64,000 nucleotides of DNA from Spirometra erinaceieuropaei. Lineage: Eukaryota; Platyhelminthes; Cestoda; Diphyllobothriidea; Diphyllobothriidae. This document shows positions 11,143 through 24,084 of this stretch, piece after piece. Below the pieces are notes generated by a model, which saw only the letters and a program-made list of their open reading frames with translations, did no database searches and was not told where the DNA came from. The position numbers and the translations under genes were made by a program. Each line of letters begins with the position of its first letter. Position 1 is the first letter of the stretch. Location of the stretch: NCBI GenBank assembly GCA_902702965.1, contig CACRXP010000034.1:984734-1048733 (forward strand), read 5' to 3'.

Positions 11143-12720
11143 TTATCTCTGATCTTCGAGTTGTGTGTCCACAAAACCGATAGCCCTACTGTAGTTTGAG
11201 ATCAAATGAGAAAAAACTTCCTGGGACAAATATGGCAGATTGTCTCTCTTTATCGAGTCCCTCCTCAATAGCCGGGGAAAAATGACTTCACAGACTTCTT
11301 TCTGTCGTTCAGACTGTGGACGAAGACTCAGTCGGGCAGCCAATCTATGCGCCATGCGCCCAGAGGGAAAACAGAGCCGGAGTGTGTCAAGTGAGCCAAC
11401 CTCGATTCGCTCCCTTGAGGGCATGATTGCAGTGAGGACCGCCACTAGCGTGACCAGTGTCGAGTAGATTATCTGCAATTGGGCGTAGGTGTGAATGTGG
11501 GCGAAGTTCAGGTAATCGTCTGATGACTCTTCACACTCCAGCAGGGTGAGTTGTTGTGCAATGCGATCAGCCAGAAGAACTTCCTCAATCAGCGTTTCTT
11601 GTCGAGTAATCTACTCGTGCGGCCACACTAAGTGCAAGAGTTGCGAGGACCACTGTCACAGGTCCCTCACTAGACTGCTGCAGTTGCATCATCTTATTTG
11701 ATCGCAACACGATAAAACAGGCACTAGCCAGTCCATGAAGCCAGTCCGGCAGATCGGGCGTGCTGCATGGTAATCCAAACTATACTCTGAGTAGCCTCGG
11801 AGTCGTTCTAATCTGGAGTTTCAACAGCGGTACCGCAGTCTGTTCCATTTGCATTTGCTCATTGATTCTAACTTCACGAACATGGGGACTGCTGGCGATG
11901 CCCCGAACGCCACAAAGACCGCGCCGATCACCATCCTCTAAGTGAAAGAAGGCGCTATGGAGAAGTTGACGGAGGGTTCTCGAGCACGAGGCGACTGATT
12001 CGGACTGTCTCAAGTCCTGTATTTCACCGCCACATAAATGACCGTAGCTGTAGACAGGATCGAACAGTTTGAAGGTCGGATGGGTTCTGAAGTAGTGTAG
12101 GCCAGTTTCGGGTCAGTTCGCGTGTCACCGATTTCCCTTGTCCCAGAAGAACTTGGCGTACCCTCTCGCCATACGACTTACTTGTGGTGTTGGTGGCTAT
12201 GCAAGACCTGTCTGGCACAACAGTAGGAGGAGCAAACGCTGTGTGCTTTTCGTAGCGTGCAAATGCCCCATACATGTCTATGGAGTAGAGACTGAGCCCG
12301 TCAAAAAGATTTTAACCGTCCTCAACTTCTCATTTTGCGGGAACCTTGAGAGGACATAGCTGATCGGTGCTTGCAAAGCAGACCCAAATACGGACAACCA
12401 CGTAACCAGTTTCTGCATCTTCTTTATCTTACCGGTGCGACCACGTGAGTTCAGCGTCTGTGTTATGGAGGCTGGAAGGCAGGAGTCAAAGTATCCACTG
12501 GGGACCTTATCATTGCCGCAGAGGACGGTAAACACTGGTCTGGGCGGAGCTGTTATTGCAGAAAAGGCTCCCTGATCGGGCGTGGAACACGTTGTCTCCA
12601 GGTAGTAGCAGGGTGATTTCTGGTGCTGTCGCGAATTTCCACTTGTCGCGCAGGCCTCACATACTTTTTCGTCAAATAACTGGTGTGATGAGTCGAGCGG
12701 GACGGGTTGAATTTAGCAGT
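11143..12720 (-). pseudogene. Decayed multipass membrane-protein-like reading frame
   Basis: Not recognised with confidence. Reading the minus strand from about 12700 to 11143 gives coherent but interrupted coding: a Cys-rich stretch near 12650-12480, then hydrophobic helices (for example TVVLATLALSVAARVD near 11650 and STLVTLVAVLTAIM near 11440), then a charged tail ending IGFVDTQLEDQR. One frameshift near 11597 separates the last two helices. The order Cys-rich loop, helices, then a cytosolic segment with an IFPRLL-like block resembles the topology of a transmembrane nucleotide cyclase, but the catalytic core is absent and this is speculation. It could equally be chance open frame in GC-richer DNA. 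Confidence 0.3.
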
Positions 12721-12743
12721 AACCAGTACCCTCTTCCCAGTAA

Positions 12744-13708
12744 TTGTTGAATATGAAGAAGTCTGAGACTACTCCTGACAGAAGTGCGACATTTTACCGC
12801 CAGTGCTGCGACCAAATGATCCACCTCGTAGTCTACAAAGATGAATTTTACGTGAAATCGTCGAAGAACGGCTACAAATACGGCATTAGTCAATGGAAAA
12901 TGATGTCAGGAAACTCTGATTTTTCTACGGGCTAGCTTAGGTTGGTCCATGGCTCCTAAAAGGCCCTTGATCTCATATGGTATTCAAACAACAGATTTAT
13001 GCGGAAGCCTATTTTGTTGGATGGAAGGGAGGAAAGAACAGCCCCGAAAATCAGCATGGAAGTGGAAGTTCACCGTTAATATAATGACCTTAGGAATGAC
13101 ATTTATTAAATTGATCACATTTGGCGTCAAGCTTGGGGACAAACGATTTAGCTAACCGACCCACTTCCTAAGACAGCCACTAAGAGCATCAAAAAGATCA
13201 TTAGAAATGCTTAAGTGATATCCCTGGGAAAATCAACTTTCAAGAATGAAATGGACGAGTCGTTTGGTATTTTCGGGCGTATAAAGGAGGTGTAATCAGA
13301 CTGCAGCTAACCAAGGCTTGCAGCACTCTGCTACCGCATCTGTGCTTATCATTTCACACCAAGTTTGCTCTTGAAATGTGTTATCTTGGTCTACCTTTCT
13401 GAAGCGGCTTTCAAGGGGCCAAAAGGCAAAGTCTTTCATCTACCCGAACCCAAAATTTAGTTCCACTACGCTGGAAACGAGATCAGACACTCACAATAGT
13501 CGCGCAATGGTATATGGATCCGACGCGGACCCAAGACGCTCTCCTCTTCTTGGACGTAAGGCTTAACAAGGACATCAGTGCTAAACACCTGCATGACTAT
13601 CTTGTCGACTACAAAAGCTGCAATGGAGGCATCCATTACGTTTGCGTCGTCGAGCACTACGACAACGACAATTTATTCAAAGGCACGCTAAACTATGCTA
13701 TCGCTTAG
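12744..13708 (+). other. Unrecognised open frames
   Basis: Open frames at 12744-12935, 12949-13155, 13378-13566 and 13514-13708 (+). The last, 64 codons, has even composition and could be a true exon (DALLFLDVRLNKDISAKHL), but it has no motif I recognise, no paralogue in the window and no clear splice partner. Confidence 0.25.
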
Positions 13709-13709
13709 T

Positions 13710-15300
13710 CACATCCAGGGATTAATCCAAAAAGCCACGTCAAAGACTGCCTGAGTTGCAAACGTCCCGATCTGGTCTTTACACCTTGGTGTTGTGGTCT
13801 GCTCCCTTCATTAGTGATCAAATATCAAAGAACAGGCGACAAGATAGGGATATGCACGACGAATAGCAGGGTTCGGAATGATCGTCTCTAACAGACTTGA
13901 CGTCCTTGGCTAGCCTATGACAAAACCACTTATAGAGGAGTATGTGTGTCAATTCGCGTTGTCCATTGGACGTGGCAGTCTAGAGAGTAAGATGCGAACT
14001 CACGATCTGTCGGCTTTGATCAGTCTTATCGGGTGACGCGGTTCATCCAGTTGGCCTTCTGAATAGCGGCACAAAGAAGTGCTAAAGATATACCCTTGGT
14101 CCTGTCCTCTTCGTCAGCAATGCTCCTCAGTTAAACGAAGATTTATAGTAATAAGTTCAAATTTTCCTTCCAAGATAAAAATGTCGGGTATATATTTGCT
14201 TAAATAAATCACCTATCGACACTCTTGGAAAAGCAATCGAACAAATATTTGGATGCGGCCAGATGGTCCAGACTATCGAAGTTTATCTGTCCAATTCCAT
14301 TTTTCATAACACGATAAATGTTTAGATTTGTGGCACGAATTTGATCCGTCCCTTACAGTACACTCATATCCTGCGATTGTTAACATTACCGTACTTTCTG
14401 CATGCGATTTAGCTCAGTAAGGGTATAAATGCATTCGTAAACAACACCCACCTCATGAAGAGAGTCAAAGACGACGATAGGCTTCACCTCAACTTTTCTT
14501 AAATTTCACAAATATCCTTCAACAACGGCGTCACAGTGGAGGTATTTTCCGGTGAATTGATTGTAAATTATGCCCTTGGTATACAGAGCAAAGACGATGC
14601 TATGACCGTAGACCGTGATTTTCTTCCTATGAAACCTAATAGCTGTGAAGTTTTCAGGATCGTTCTGTAGAAATGTGTGAAGCAGAGGTATGCCCATTAT
14701 CAACGGCAATACAGCGACGAAGGATGACCAGAACGGGCAGAAAATGTTGCTTAAAGAGCCGTGCTCATGTACGATTGGATGTCAACCAGTGTGTCACCTC
14801 CCGCCAGAATCCAAGGTCAGATGCGGCCACCTGGCCTTTAGCCATTAGCAGCAGGGATCCCTAGTCCATCCAGTATGCAACGAGGGTGCGTCAAAGCGCA
14901 TCTTACAAACATCTTCAGCAATCGGTGGGCAATAATCACCACGATCCCGGCCTGCAATGGAAGAGGGAAAGACTAGCGCGTGGCGCTAGTAGACAAGTTC
15001 CCTGTAAGGGTCAGTTATTGTCGACTTATCTAGTTGATTGTGTGCGTACGACTTTTGTGAGCGTCGGTGATTAGCTGTCCTCTGAGCCAAACTTCCTCGT
15101 GTGCCAGGAGCAGAAGTGAGGTGCCACAGTCTTATGATGTTATCAAACCGGAAAACGGCAAAGACAAAACGGAAATAAGCAACTAGGACAAAGGTTTGTA
15201 GTCGTAGTACCGAAGGCGGAAAACGAAGGCGTTGAGTATAATTTGAAAATAGGGTGAAAGTGTTTGACTTTCATCTGTAAAATACTATTCGATGGCATTT
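13710..15300. other. No recognised gene
   Basis: Only short frames on either strand (for example 14709-14506 minus). No motif, repeat copy or splice pattern was found. Confidence 0.45.
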
Positions 15301-16426
15301 TAAAGTAGGCAACAGGATAGAGAGCGCTGTTTATCTGCTTTGGTGTTGACCACATGTCACATTCTGGAAGGATATTTGCTTCTGAGATGAGCACTTGTAG
15401 GAGGCGGCATTTCAAACGCTGCAGACCTTCAAGAACGAAGGACAATTAATAATCTGGATAAATGTCAAATTCGGTGAGTGTTATGTGTCAGAAATATAAT
15501 GTTTACCATGAGTTTGCCTGACAATGCTTCTGTTAATTGATCAAATAAGGTCTGGTTGTAAGTAAAATTCTATTTTTTGGCCTAACCGCCTGCGTCCTCC
15601 GAGCTATTTTATTGCCGCCACTACTTTCAGCATCGCTTACACCGAAAACATATTTGTATCTACTTTAAACTCAGGAGGAGCTTGGCTCTGTGCACAAATA
15701 GTACGCAGATCAAGTAATCATAAATTACCACCACGAAGAACATCTTGAACAAGTTGCTCAGAAACCGGAACGCAAATGTGAATCCCAAATTGTTGATCGA
15801 AGGGGGGAGAGGCCTCCATTAAAGAACTAGTCATTATATTTTTTGACGGGACCCCCAAGCATTGCAGAATGCAGCATTGAATACGAATGAGGACCAGCAG
15901 TGCAAAAACGAGCTGATCACGTAGTCTTTAGTTGGGAACTGGGTTGTTAGGGCAGACAGTGGGCAGGTAGCGAATATTGGATGGGTCAGACAGGTGGTTT
16001 CGTGATTTTTCTAGTTCATGCCTTTGAAAGATTCCTTCAGTCAAAAGTAATCCAGCAAGTCTGTTCATGCACAGCCTGTATGGAAAATCCAGCTTCGAAA
16101 TCCATTCTTCGAAGGAGTTTATTTCCTTCATTAAAATCGGCCCCTATGCCCCTCAATAACACCCGGAATGTAGCCGCCCAACATGACAATAGTATGGTAT
16201 CGTTGGATGTAATATTGTTCCTCAAGGGCCTGCGGATTCAGAGAGTGGACAATCCATCTCGAGATATCACCTAGGTGTTAAGTCACACACCAGGGTTTAG
16301 ATTGTGGTCGGATTGGTAGAAAGGCACTCACCGATCGTGCTACGAAACTCACTCACCCCGTTGTGCCTTGGGGCTCTCTCACAAGCCCCGCCAGCAGCCA
16401 CACATCAGTGCGTACTATAGAGAACG

Positions 16427-16686
16427 TAGCATTACCGACAAAGACAAGGGAAACTAAGATGGCCACTTTTGGCTTATTAGCCGTCGACAGCAAGCCATAA
16501 CCATACCTCGAAATGTAGAACGCCTGGGGCGCGATTCCGTGACCTATTGGTTCGAAGTCAAATGCCCTTATCACAGAACTTCGAGCTCGTTGACCCGTGT
16601 TCCACAGGGTTTGAACATGGCTGGATGACGAGGGCTAATAAGCCAGAAATGGACATCACAGTCTCCCTTGTCTTTGTCGGTAATGT
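16427..16686. mobile_element. Fold-back element with terminal inverted repeats
   Basis: Starts TAGCATTACCGACAAAGACA and ends with its inverse. Terminal inverted repeats extend inward about 80-90 bp (GGCTTATTAGCC blocks on both sides). The middle has tRNA B-box-like GGTTCGAA. Copies lie at 44811-45061 (by duplication) and 53465-53747. No protein is encoded, so it is a non-autonomous element or an inverted pair of SINE ends. Confidence 0.7.
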
Positions 16687-18217
16687 TTAGATCGCTGGAC
16701 CCGGGCAGTCGATGGCAGCAATGCAGTGCACGCAGTCTACGTCGACTTTAAGAAAGCATTCGACAGTGTACCCCATCAGCGTCTCCTGTACAAACTAAAC
16801 CGAACAGGCCTGAGGGGTAATCTCCTGAGGTGGATACAAAGTTTCTTGATCGGTCGCTCTCAAATCGTCCACGTCGGTGACAGGCAGTCGGCGGAGGTAG
16901 CGGTTGAAAGCGGTGTTCCACAAGGCTCCGTTCTTGGCCCTAACCTATTCATTTTATACGTCAACGACTGCGTCAGTGAACTGAATTGTGATGTCGCCAT
17001 GTTCGCTGATGATGTTAAACTTTGAAGCGTCATGCGAACTGAATTTGACGAAGAGCGCTTGCAGGCAGACCTGACCCGACTCGAGAAGTGGTCACAGGAC
17101 TGGCTGTTGCCGTTTAATGTGACTAAGTGTAATGTCCTGCGAGTCGGCAGGACACGATCTCTGAACCGGAGGGTTTACCACCTAAACGGCATACCATTGC
17201 AGGAGGTAGACGCCCAGAAAGACTTGGGGGTGTGGGTAACGGCTTCTCTAAAACCGTCGCTTCACTGCTCCAAGGTAGCCAAGTCTGCGATGTCAGTCCT
17301 TTATCTTGTCAAGAGAGCTTTCTCTACCTTCGATGAGGACTGCTTCGTTAAAGTCTTTCGGACTTTCGTACGGCCACAGCTAGAGTTCGCCATTCAGGCG
17401 TGGAAACCGTGGACCTCTAAAGATCTCAGCATCCTCGAGAAAGTTCAGAGGCGGGCAACCAAACTCGTAGGTGGACAGGGTTCACTACCCTATGAAACCC
17501 GATTGTCCAATCTCGGTCTCTTTCCACTGAGTTACAGACAGCTAAGAGGCGACCTTATACAAACATTCCGTATACTGCGCGGCCAGGACTGCTGTCTCGT
17601 ACCTACTGATTTCTTTGAGTTAGCGACCACAACGAACCTCCGAGGTCATCCACTTAAACTACGAGTAACTGGCGCCAAGCTGGACACTCGGAAGTTCTTC
17701 TTTTCAAGCAGAGTGATCGAGGCCTGGAATGCTCTGCCTGCAGGTGTCGTCATGTCCACCTCCGTCGAGCCTTTTAAGCGCAACTTGGACCAGATTGCCA
17801 CCAATCGTCACAATGCCACCTGACAGATTGTCTAGCATTTCGTTCGAACAGTTTAGTAATGTTGTTATATTACTTCCTATATTTCAGTAACGTTTGTTTT
17901 TTTAATATTATCCCATGTCTGTTAAATGTGTGTTGGCATTCAATTCGTCTCCCTCCGAAACTGAGATAGCACCAACTATCCCTAGACAGACTACTGTACA
18001 GCACATTTAGTAACGTTAATGTTTTTAACTTTTGGAACAATTCGTTTATCTGTCTGGCTTACAAAACGTTGCCAATCTGAAGAAACTCTGTAGCCGTTTG
18101 ATGTTTCAATTTTCAAATTTTTTTTTATTGTTCGCCTCCTTGTAACAAATAGGGAGTTCAAAGGTTTAACACCTATATTTCCCTCAAATAAACTGAACTG
18201 AACTGAACTGAACTGAA
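16687..18217 (+). mobile_element. 5'-truncated non-LTR retrotransposon (CR1/Rex-like LINE)
   Basis: Contains the C-terminal two thirds of an RT frame, a 390-bp 3' UTR and a 3' tail of about five ACTGA pentamers (18191-18217). Short 3' repeats of this kind are typical of CR1-like LINEs. The duplicated block at 45055-45067 reads straight across the site without the element (GTAATGCTATTAATTCG), so it is an insertion after the duplication. No clear target-site duplication is seen. Confidence 0.88.
16697..17823 (+). pseudogene. LINE reverse transcriptase, 5'-truncated, one in-frame stop
   Basis: RT motifs in order: YVDFKKAFDSVPH, SGVPQGSVLGP and FADDVKL (the catalytic Asp pair), then a C-terminal region with PQLEFAIQAWKPW and RVIEAWNALPAGV typical of CR1/Rex-type elements in flatworms. 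The endonuclease and the N-terminal RT part are missing. A TGA at 17023-17025, directly after FADDVKL, replaces what is probably Trp in relatives; reading continues in the same frame to the stop at 17821-17823. It is a dead copy whose parent would copy LINE RNA by target-primed reverse transcription. Confidence 0.92.
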
Positions 18218-18699
18218 TTCGTCTAATTGTTTAATGGCCAGGCGCACTAGTTTACTAGAATGAGGGACGATATTAGACTTTATCAGATTTCAAGTAGGTT
18301 ATGATTTTAATTTTACAAGAAAACCTCACTGTCAAACAGTCCAAAAACCAGCTAATTAATTTGCCTGTCAACAGTTGTGGAATTTCTCTTGTGAGCAGTC
18401 TTCATGCGCGCCCTTCTAGCTACTTCAGTCTGTCTGAATGACCGTGCCAACTGCTGCCAGTCAAACCTGCATGAATCTTGTCTACATTGGCTGATTCCCT
18501 AGCCTGATCTTTTACTAAGGGACAAACAATGTGGACCTTGACAGAATATGTGACTGATCCACTGAATGAAATCCCAGTGTTACACATGCCCTCATGTTTG
18601 CTCCGTGCTCTCTGAATACAAATTACGAAACTCTATAGCCTGTATGTTTCAAGGGTAAAGCGCAATTCACATTCAGGTCAATGCAGTCTTCACTCATGT

Positions 18700-19070
18700 T
18701 TACAAAATGCAAATATTAAAAAAATTATATCATACTTGCGTTTCCATCCATAACCGTTATGTTTTCTTCGAAAGTCAGTGGTTTTAAAGTTTCACTTATT
18801 TGCTTCCTCGTGCACTAATTTTAAAGTTTTTTTTAAAGACATTTAACGCAATATCCGATCTGTCTGTTGTGCATTATTCGGACAAATTATAAACGTGCAA
18901 CCTATTTGATACTCACGGGGATGTCTTCACTATACTTGAAGTACCCTGCGAGTCATAACAAAAAGTTGAGTGAAAAATATGACGTTTCAAAACGTAGATA
19001 AAACTATTTCTCGTAGCATATTACTACGTACATATTTATCCATATTTATCCACAGCAGACAATAGCTGAA
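18700..19070 (+). pseudogene. Relic of a family gene (exon 2 end and exon 3)
   Basis: Aligns base by base with 33409-33792 and 46030-46390. The exon 3 part (about 18838-19066) follows a TTTTTTTAAAG acceptor-like run and preserves phrases such as GATCTGTCTGTTGTGC and ACTCACGGGGATGTC, but the frame is broken. The counterpart at 33566 is open. Exon 1 and most of exon 2 are absent. Confidence 0.55.
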
Positions 19071-21660
19071 ATTACCAATCTTAGAAGCACGGCTTTCGAA
19101 AGAGTGCATTCTTTAGCATGCATGCCTTAGAAACACGTTTTGTGAGCCGTCATGGTGGCGAGTGGTAATAATAATTAAAAACAGTTTAGGAGATTTGAAC
19201 TTTTTTAGCATTGCTAGTGCGGTGTTAATTTTTTAAATTAGTAAGCGACTTTTGCATGTTGCGCTTGGCAGTGAGGCACACAGGAGAAAAACGCCTTCAT
19301 AAATAGGCCGCCACCTCAAGGATTGGAGAACGCATTAAAATCTGATCAAATCAATTTTTGCGCTGTCTAAACCCAACCGGTGGTTGCGTCTAACTTTAAT
19401 TTCTCCAAATTGTAGGGTGTATACTTCACAGTAGAGCACCCTGTTATGTAAGATGACAGTCATCCTCACATTTAGTTGATACAGAAATTGTTTATTCGCA
19501 TTGAATGGGATCCCTCATTTAGAAGATTAGAGCGGTTGATAAAGCGCAAAGCGACACACTCCGACGAGAATAATTAAATCTCATTTAATAGAGCTTTATT
19601 TGGCAGGTTACTGATCCACTACATTTTAAAAGCAGCCAGACGTTGTCTGGCTCGAGCCGTCTGACGGACTTCTGCAAGGTTCTTCAGCCTAGACAGTCAG
19701 TGTAGCATCGATGGGTAAATTCAACCATCTCCCCAGTTGTCTCATAGACAGATGACCTCAGTTAGGATCATTTGAAGTTGACTCATCCTTCCCTTGGAAT
19801 AGTAAATCGAGATCGGACTTTTGCAGCCAGGGAATTGACTGCGTCGATTGGATGTAAAGTCACAACATCAGTAGGTCAGCCGGTGCTAACTAGCAAATAA
19901 ACCAGAGGCATAATCGTTTCTGGGGCACGCCTAGCAGCGGGATCCTGAACCAACACTGACAAAATTGATCGATTGGGCGAATGTCCGTTTTCGAGTTTTG
20001 GGTGGATAAATGTTTGTGTCGTGGAGGGGTGCACGTGATGCAACAGCGACTAATGGAGTAATGTATAAGTGCCACCTCATGAAACGTTTGACGAAATTCC
20101 AAAAAAAATTTTCGTTTAAAAATAATTACTTAAGTTAAATTGGAATATTAACAGTCATGCAGACGAATCCCAAGATATTTCGGTTTCTTCAGGATACTGA
20201 CTTTGGAACGAGTTCCTATTTATCGTCCGAAAAAACTGCCCGCATAACGAATGACTGCTTGCGTAGTATGCAGCCTTACCGGTGATTTTTGACAAATCCA
20301 GCAATTCAAGTATATTTTTCAAAAACATGCTCGAAACTTTTCATTTCTTTACTCATTTTGTAGGAATTACATCCTCGTTAAACATACTTCTAAAAGGGCG
20401 AATATCTGTTGTTTTAAAAAAATGATTGTTGCAAATGAAAGTATGGCAAAAACCAGAACGGAAAACCCCTGTTTCCGCAAACTAAGCCTTTTATCTAGGC
20501 AAAAACGCCTTCATTATTGCACGCATTGTGGACATTAAAACGGTAATACGTGACTTGTTATTCAACATTACCCGGTCTTCTTACGCGATCAGCAAGCGCC
20601 TGTCAACCATTGCTAAGGCCGAAACGCGGCCCTTGAGCGCCGCCCACCATTGGCGGTAGGTGTATCAAAGTCCGATTTCCACGGTCTACATGTCCTCTCT
20701 AAATTTTTTTGCAATGCTGAATCACCTCATTCGTCTACTTTCCTGCCTGCGTCCTCCGGCTCTCCATCTCTGTTTTGTCATGCTTCCTTTGTGCCTTTCG
20801 CCTTCAACACAAACAGCACGCCACATTCACCTCCAATATCAAGTTTGAGATCATAGGAGTTCCAGTAGGTCGACTGCATGTGCACGGCTACGCACCTGAT
20901 GCAACGCGATGTTGAAAAGCACACACATGCGCTTCCTAGTCTCCGTCTCGCACACTCAATGCGTTTACAGTATCCGTCAACCCCACTAACGGCTGCGTCT
21001 TACCTATCCTTCGGCCCTACAGCATGAATGCCATCTGCATGTTCTATGGGAGTACACAACCACGTCTATCACATTTTCGGTTCGTGCTAAAGTAAGACAT
21101 TGATGAGCATGTCGTGAGGAAGATGGTGTGTTGCTAACAGAACAGCCCCTATCTTGATGCTCAGTTATAAAATCAGTTGCCTGCACTATCCAGATGGCTA
21201 GATAATAAGGCAGGAATGTGTCACCACGTTCCTTTTTAACACATACTCCTACAGAGGAAAATAAATGGGCGTTTTGCTATGGCCGAGGTTGATATTTTTA
21301 TGTGAACAATATGAACTGCTGCTGCGTATTTAACATGGGCGTCAATGGACGTTGGAAGAACTCTCGTCAAATTTCAGATTGACTGACAGTGCTAAATGCC
21401 TGTGCTGAATGATGTCATGCTTACACCGGCCAGATAATTGCATGATTGTTAGCAGCATGATTATTGGCACACGCCATAAATCTGGCCGTAAAACATACGC
21501 GCACTATCCGCTGCGTATTCGCATGACTGACGTTTGAAGATAACAAAAAGGTAGACGGATGTCTCTTTTTTTAAAACAGTTAAGCTCACAGTCACTCCTA
21601 AACTATTACGTGTTCCGATTTCACATTTCATGTGAACAACGTGGTTATAAACTGATTGTT
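19071..21660. other. Non-coding part of duplication B
   Basis: Matches 33800-35630 in patches (for example 19090-19400 with 33826-34160, 19480-19700 with 34190-34430, and 20930-21540 with 34440-35050). No open frame is conserved between copies, which argues against a gene. A TATA-like string (CATAAATAGGCCGCCAC, 19298) has counterparts at 34015 and 46621. Confidence 0.5.
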
Positions 21661-21667
21661 TCTGCGG

Positions 21668-22658
21668 TCAGCATTTGATACTCGTCCAATCTTCTCCGGA
21701 GACTTCCTTCAGCATTTCAATTGTGCATTGTAAGAGGGGAATGTTGGCAAAGGCCTGGCTGGCGGCATGGCCAATTTCAGAAGTTGCCTCCGCTAGCCGA
21801 ATTGATTTGGGCAATGGTATCTCACATGTCAGGTTCTTCGCAAAATGACGACCAATGTTGGGAAATTCAAGGGATTCCACCTCAACGATTGCATTGATGT
21901 CAGAAATGTTTCGTGTTATCACAATCGCGTTTGCGGTAACTTCAGTTAAATCACAGGAAAATCCGTCTTTGATTGGCACACGATATTTATTACCAATAAC
22001 GATAAACATCTGAAATAAACACGAAGGCAAATAATCACTTACTTCCATAAGTTTGCAATGTTATGCGTGAATATACTGACCTCCTTAAAAAACTGCAGCG
22101 TTATGGCCGGAAAGGAAAGTTTACACTCGAATGTTTCCATTTCGCTCGATGGCAGTCTGCTTACACTTCGGCAGAAGGTTCCCGTTGGAGAAACGTGAAC
22201 GAACATTGCAAGAAATGTTGCAGTCCGTTTGTCGTCCGTTTCATTATATATCAGTAAGGGAACGCGCCCCATAAGATGTCCAACAGCTTGGCTTACTCTC
22301 TGGTTAATTACATTGTGTGAACGCTGTCCAGCGTTATCTAAAAGAGATATCATTTAGGTTTACATCCTGTAACTTGGTAATTATCAATAATGGACGATTT
22401 TAAAGTGACGAAAATCGGGTGCCGATATCAGATCATCGTCAAGGATACAAAAAAAATTATAGACATAGGCGTTTTCAGCACGGCAGAAATATTTAACTGA
22501 GAACAGATGTTACCTGGCAGTTCACTAAAAGGTTTTATTTCGTTGGATGACTTCTCCTCAGACGGGTTGCATGCAATTACACGCGTCGTAAACCAATACA
22601 TCTCCAGTGAGATTAGCAGTTGAACGGCAAACCAGCTTACATTACCTGTGCGTCTCAT
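21668..22658 (-). CDS. Gene B: three-exon secreted protein of the family
   Basis: Function unknown. Exons 22658-22514 (145 nt), 22337-22081 (257 nt) and 22009-21668 (342 nt) join with GT-AG introns in phases 1 and 0 to give about 247 residues with no internal stop. Exon 1 encodes a signal-peptide-like start (FAVQLLISLEMYW...VIAC). Exon 2 contains FECKLSFP and exon 3 VESLEFP, the two L-x-F-P motifs. Sequons NET, NIS and NLT and four or more cysteines suggest a glycosylated extracellular protein. It has a longer C-terminus than gene C. Its duplicate at 35640-36655 is a pseudogene. Exon 1 is 145 nt in genes B, C, D and E, which supports the model. Confidence 0.85.
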
Positions 22659-24080
22659 TTCATAAGTCCCTTATTTTGTTGCAGTGCAGTTGATCTTCTG
22701 CAAATGCCTCATTTATAAACCACGTTAACATATCAGTTCACGCCTACAGGCCAATGCGATGGGTCGATTTCACTTGAAAAACGATTGGCTAGATATTCAA
22801 CTCACATGCAGCAAATTTAAAATCTATCGACATTAAGGTAATATGATTTGTTACATTAACAGCGGGCCGCCAGAATTGGTCGAGCGTCTGTTGATCTGGC
22901 GAGAGTCGAGTTAGTAAGTATGCAAATATGATAATCCACAAAAAAGCTCCGATGATGACTTAAAAGGCTTCATGAAAAGTAGAAACCCATTTTGAAAAAC
23001 TTGACTCACAAATGATAAAGATCGAGTTCTGTCTTACTGAGCGAATTCCAGATCAAAACTAGACAGAAAGGAGTTTAGAGGGAAGAGACGCTCACGCGTG
23101 CTTAAGAAGACAGTCATTAATTGCGGGAAATATTCTCACTTTTGAATTTGAACGTAACTGACAATCACGCTGCCTAACTAGACCTTACATAAAAGTCCTT
23201 TTTTCCTAATGGGGTACAGCGAGGTTTAAGAAGTATTCCGGTTGAAATTATCAACTAATCGAATATGAAGAAAAATGATTCAGAGCATATTACCGGGTAA
23301 ACATTATTGATGTGCGGTTTCATCAGAAAAAAAAGTATGTGAAACTCTCAATATTGCAGATAAGTCGTTTGCTAAAAGGGAGTGTGTAGCATACTGCCGT
23401 AGATGTGTTCTGGAGATAGCTTTCTCCAAGACATGCTACTTACCTAGCTAGCTGAAAGTAATTTCTGACTGACGCGCAGTCCACATGACAACCTGTTGTG
23501 TGACGTTTTAATATCGAACGAAAATTTCAACGGAAACATTCCAGAAATGAACTTTAACATGCGCCTGAATAAATACATTTCTCATCTTTGATCGTACGCG
23601 TTGTTTGCAAGCATACGGCTACTGTCGTTTTCCTTCTGTCAAATTACTCAATTTCATATTTTATGTGTATGCAAAATATACAGATTTAAGTAGCAGTTTG
23701 CTCGAAATTAATTTATGCCGCAGAGGATAATAGCGGAGTAATTATCGTTGAAGTCAGCTACTAGGTTAGCGCTCGTAGCTTTATCTTGACAAAAAGAACA
23801 TTAACCGTCGACATGCCTTTGGATGCATTGACATCAATCGGTCGCCTCATTCTTCCTTCCCGATCCTTTGCCGCATATGACGGATATTACGATTTTACAG
23901 CATGACTAATTTCGCATCATGAATATAATTGTCGTTCCTATGCCGTCGAACATGAGGATAAGTTCATTTTCAGTCGAGTGAGCAAAAACAAAACAACCGT
24001 TCAAAAATGGGGATTTCGTAGAATTCAATTTAAATCCTTAAGCGACTGCCATAATCACGCGTTCGGGTAATTCGACCGCC
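22659..24080. other. Non-coding part of duplication B
   Basis: Follows gene B upstream. It matches 36950-38270 almost throughout (for example 22740-23060 with 36960-37280, and 23460-24000 with 37690-38200). No conserved open frame was found; it probably includes the gene B promoter, but no element can be named. Confidence 0.45.
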
Positions 24081-24084
24081 TTTA

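Larger units (their letters stand above)
15300..18540. repeat. Segmental duplication A, copy 1
   Basis: Diverged but collinear with 43090-45380. Anchors are 15359-15414 with 43140-43190, 15900-16260 with 44250-44640, the fold-back 16427-16686 with 44811-45061, and 18218-18540 with 45067-45380. Copy 1 carries a LINE (16687-18217) that copy 2 lacks. No host gene is recognised in the block. Confidence 0.8.

Noticed and set aside
18970..18995. Another hammerhead (GACGTTTC string)
   Set aside because: There is no TCATCAG core or stem II nearby; it lies in a family exon 3 relic.
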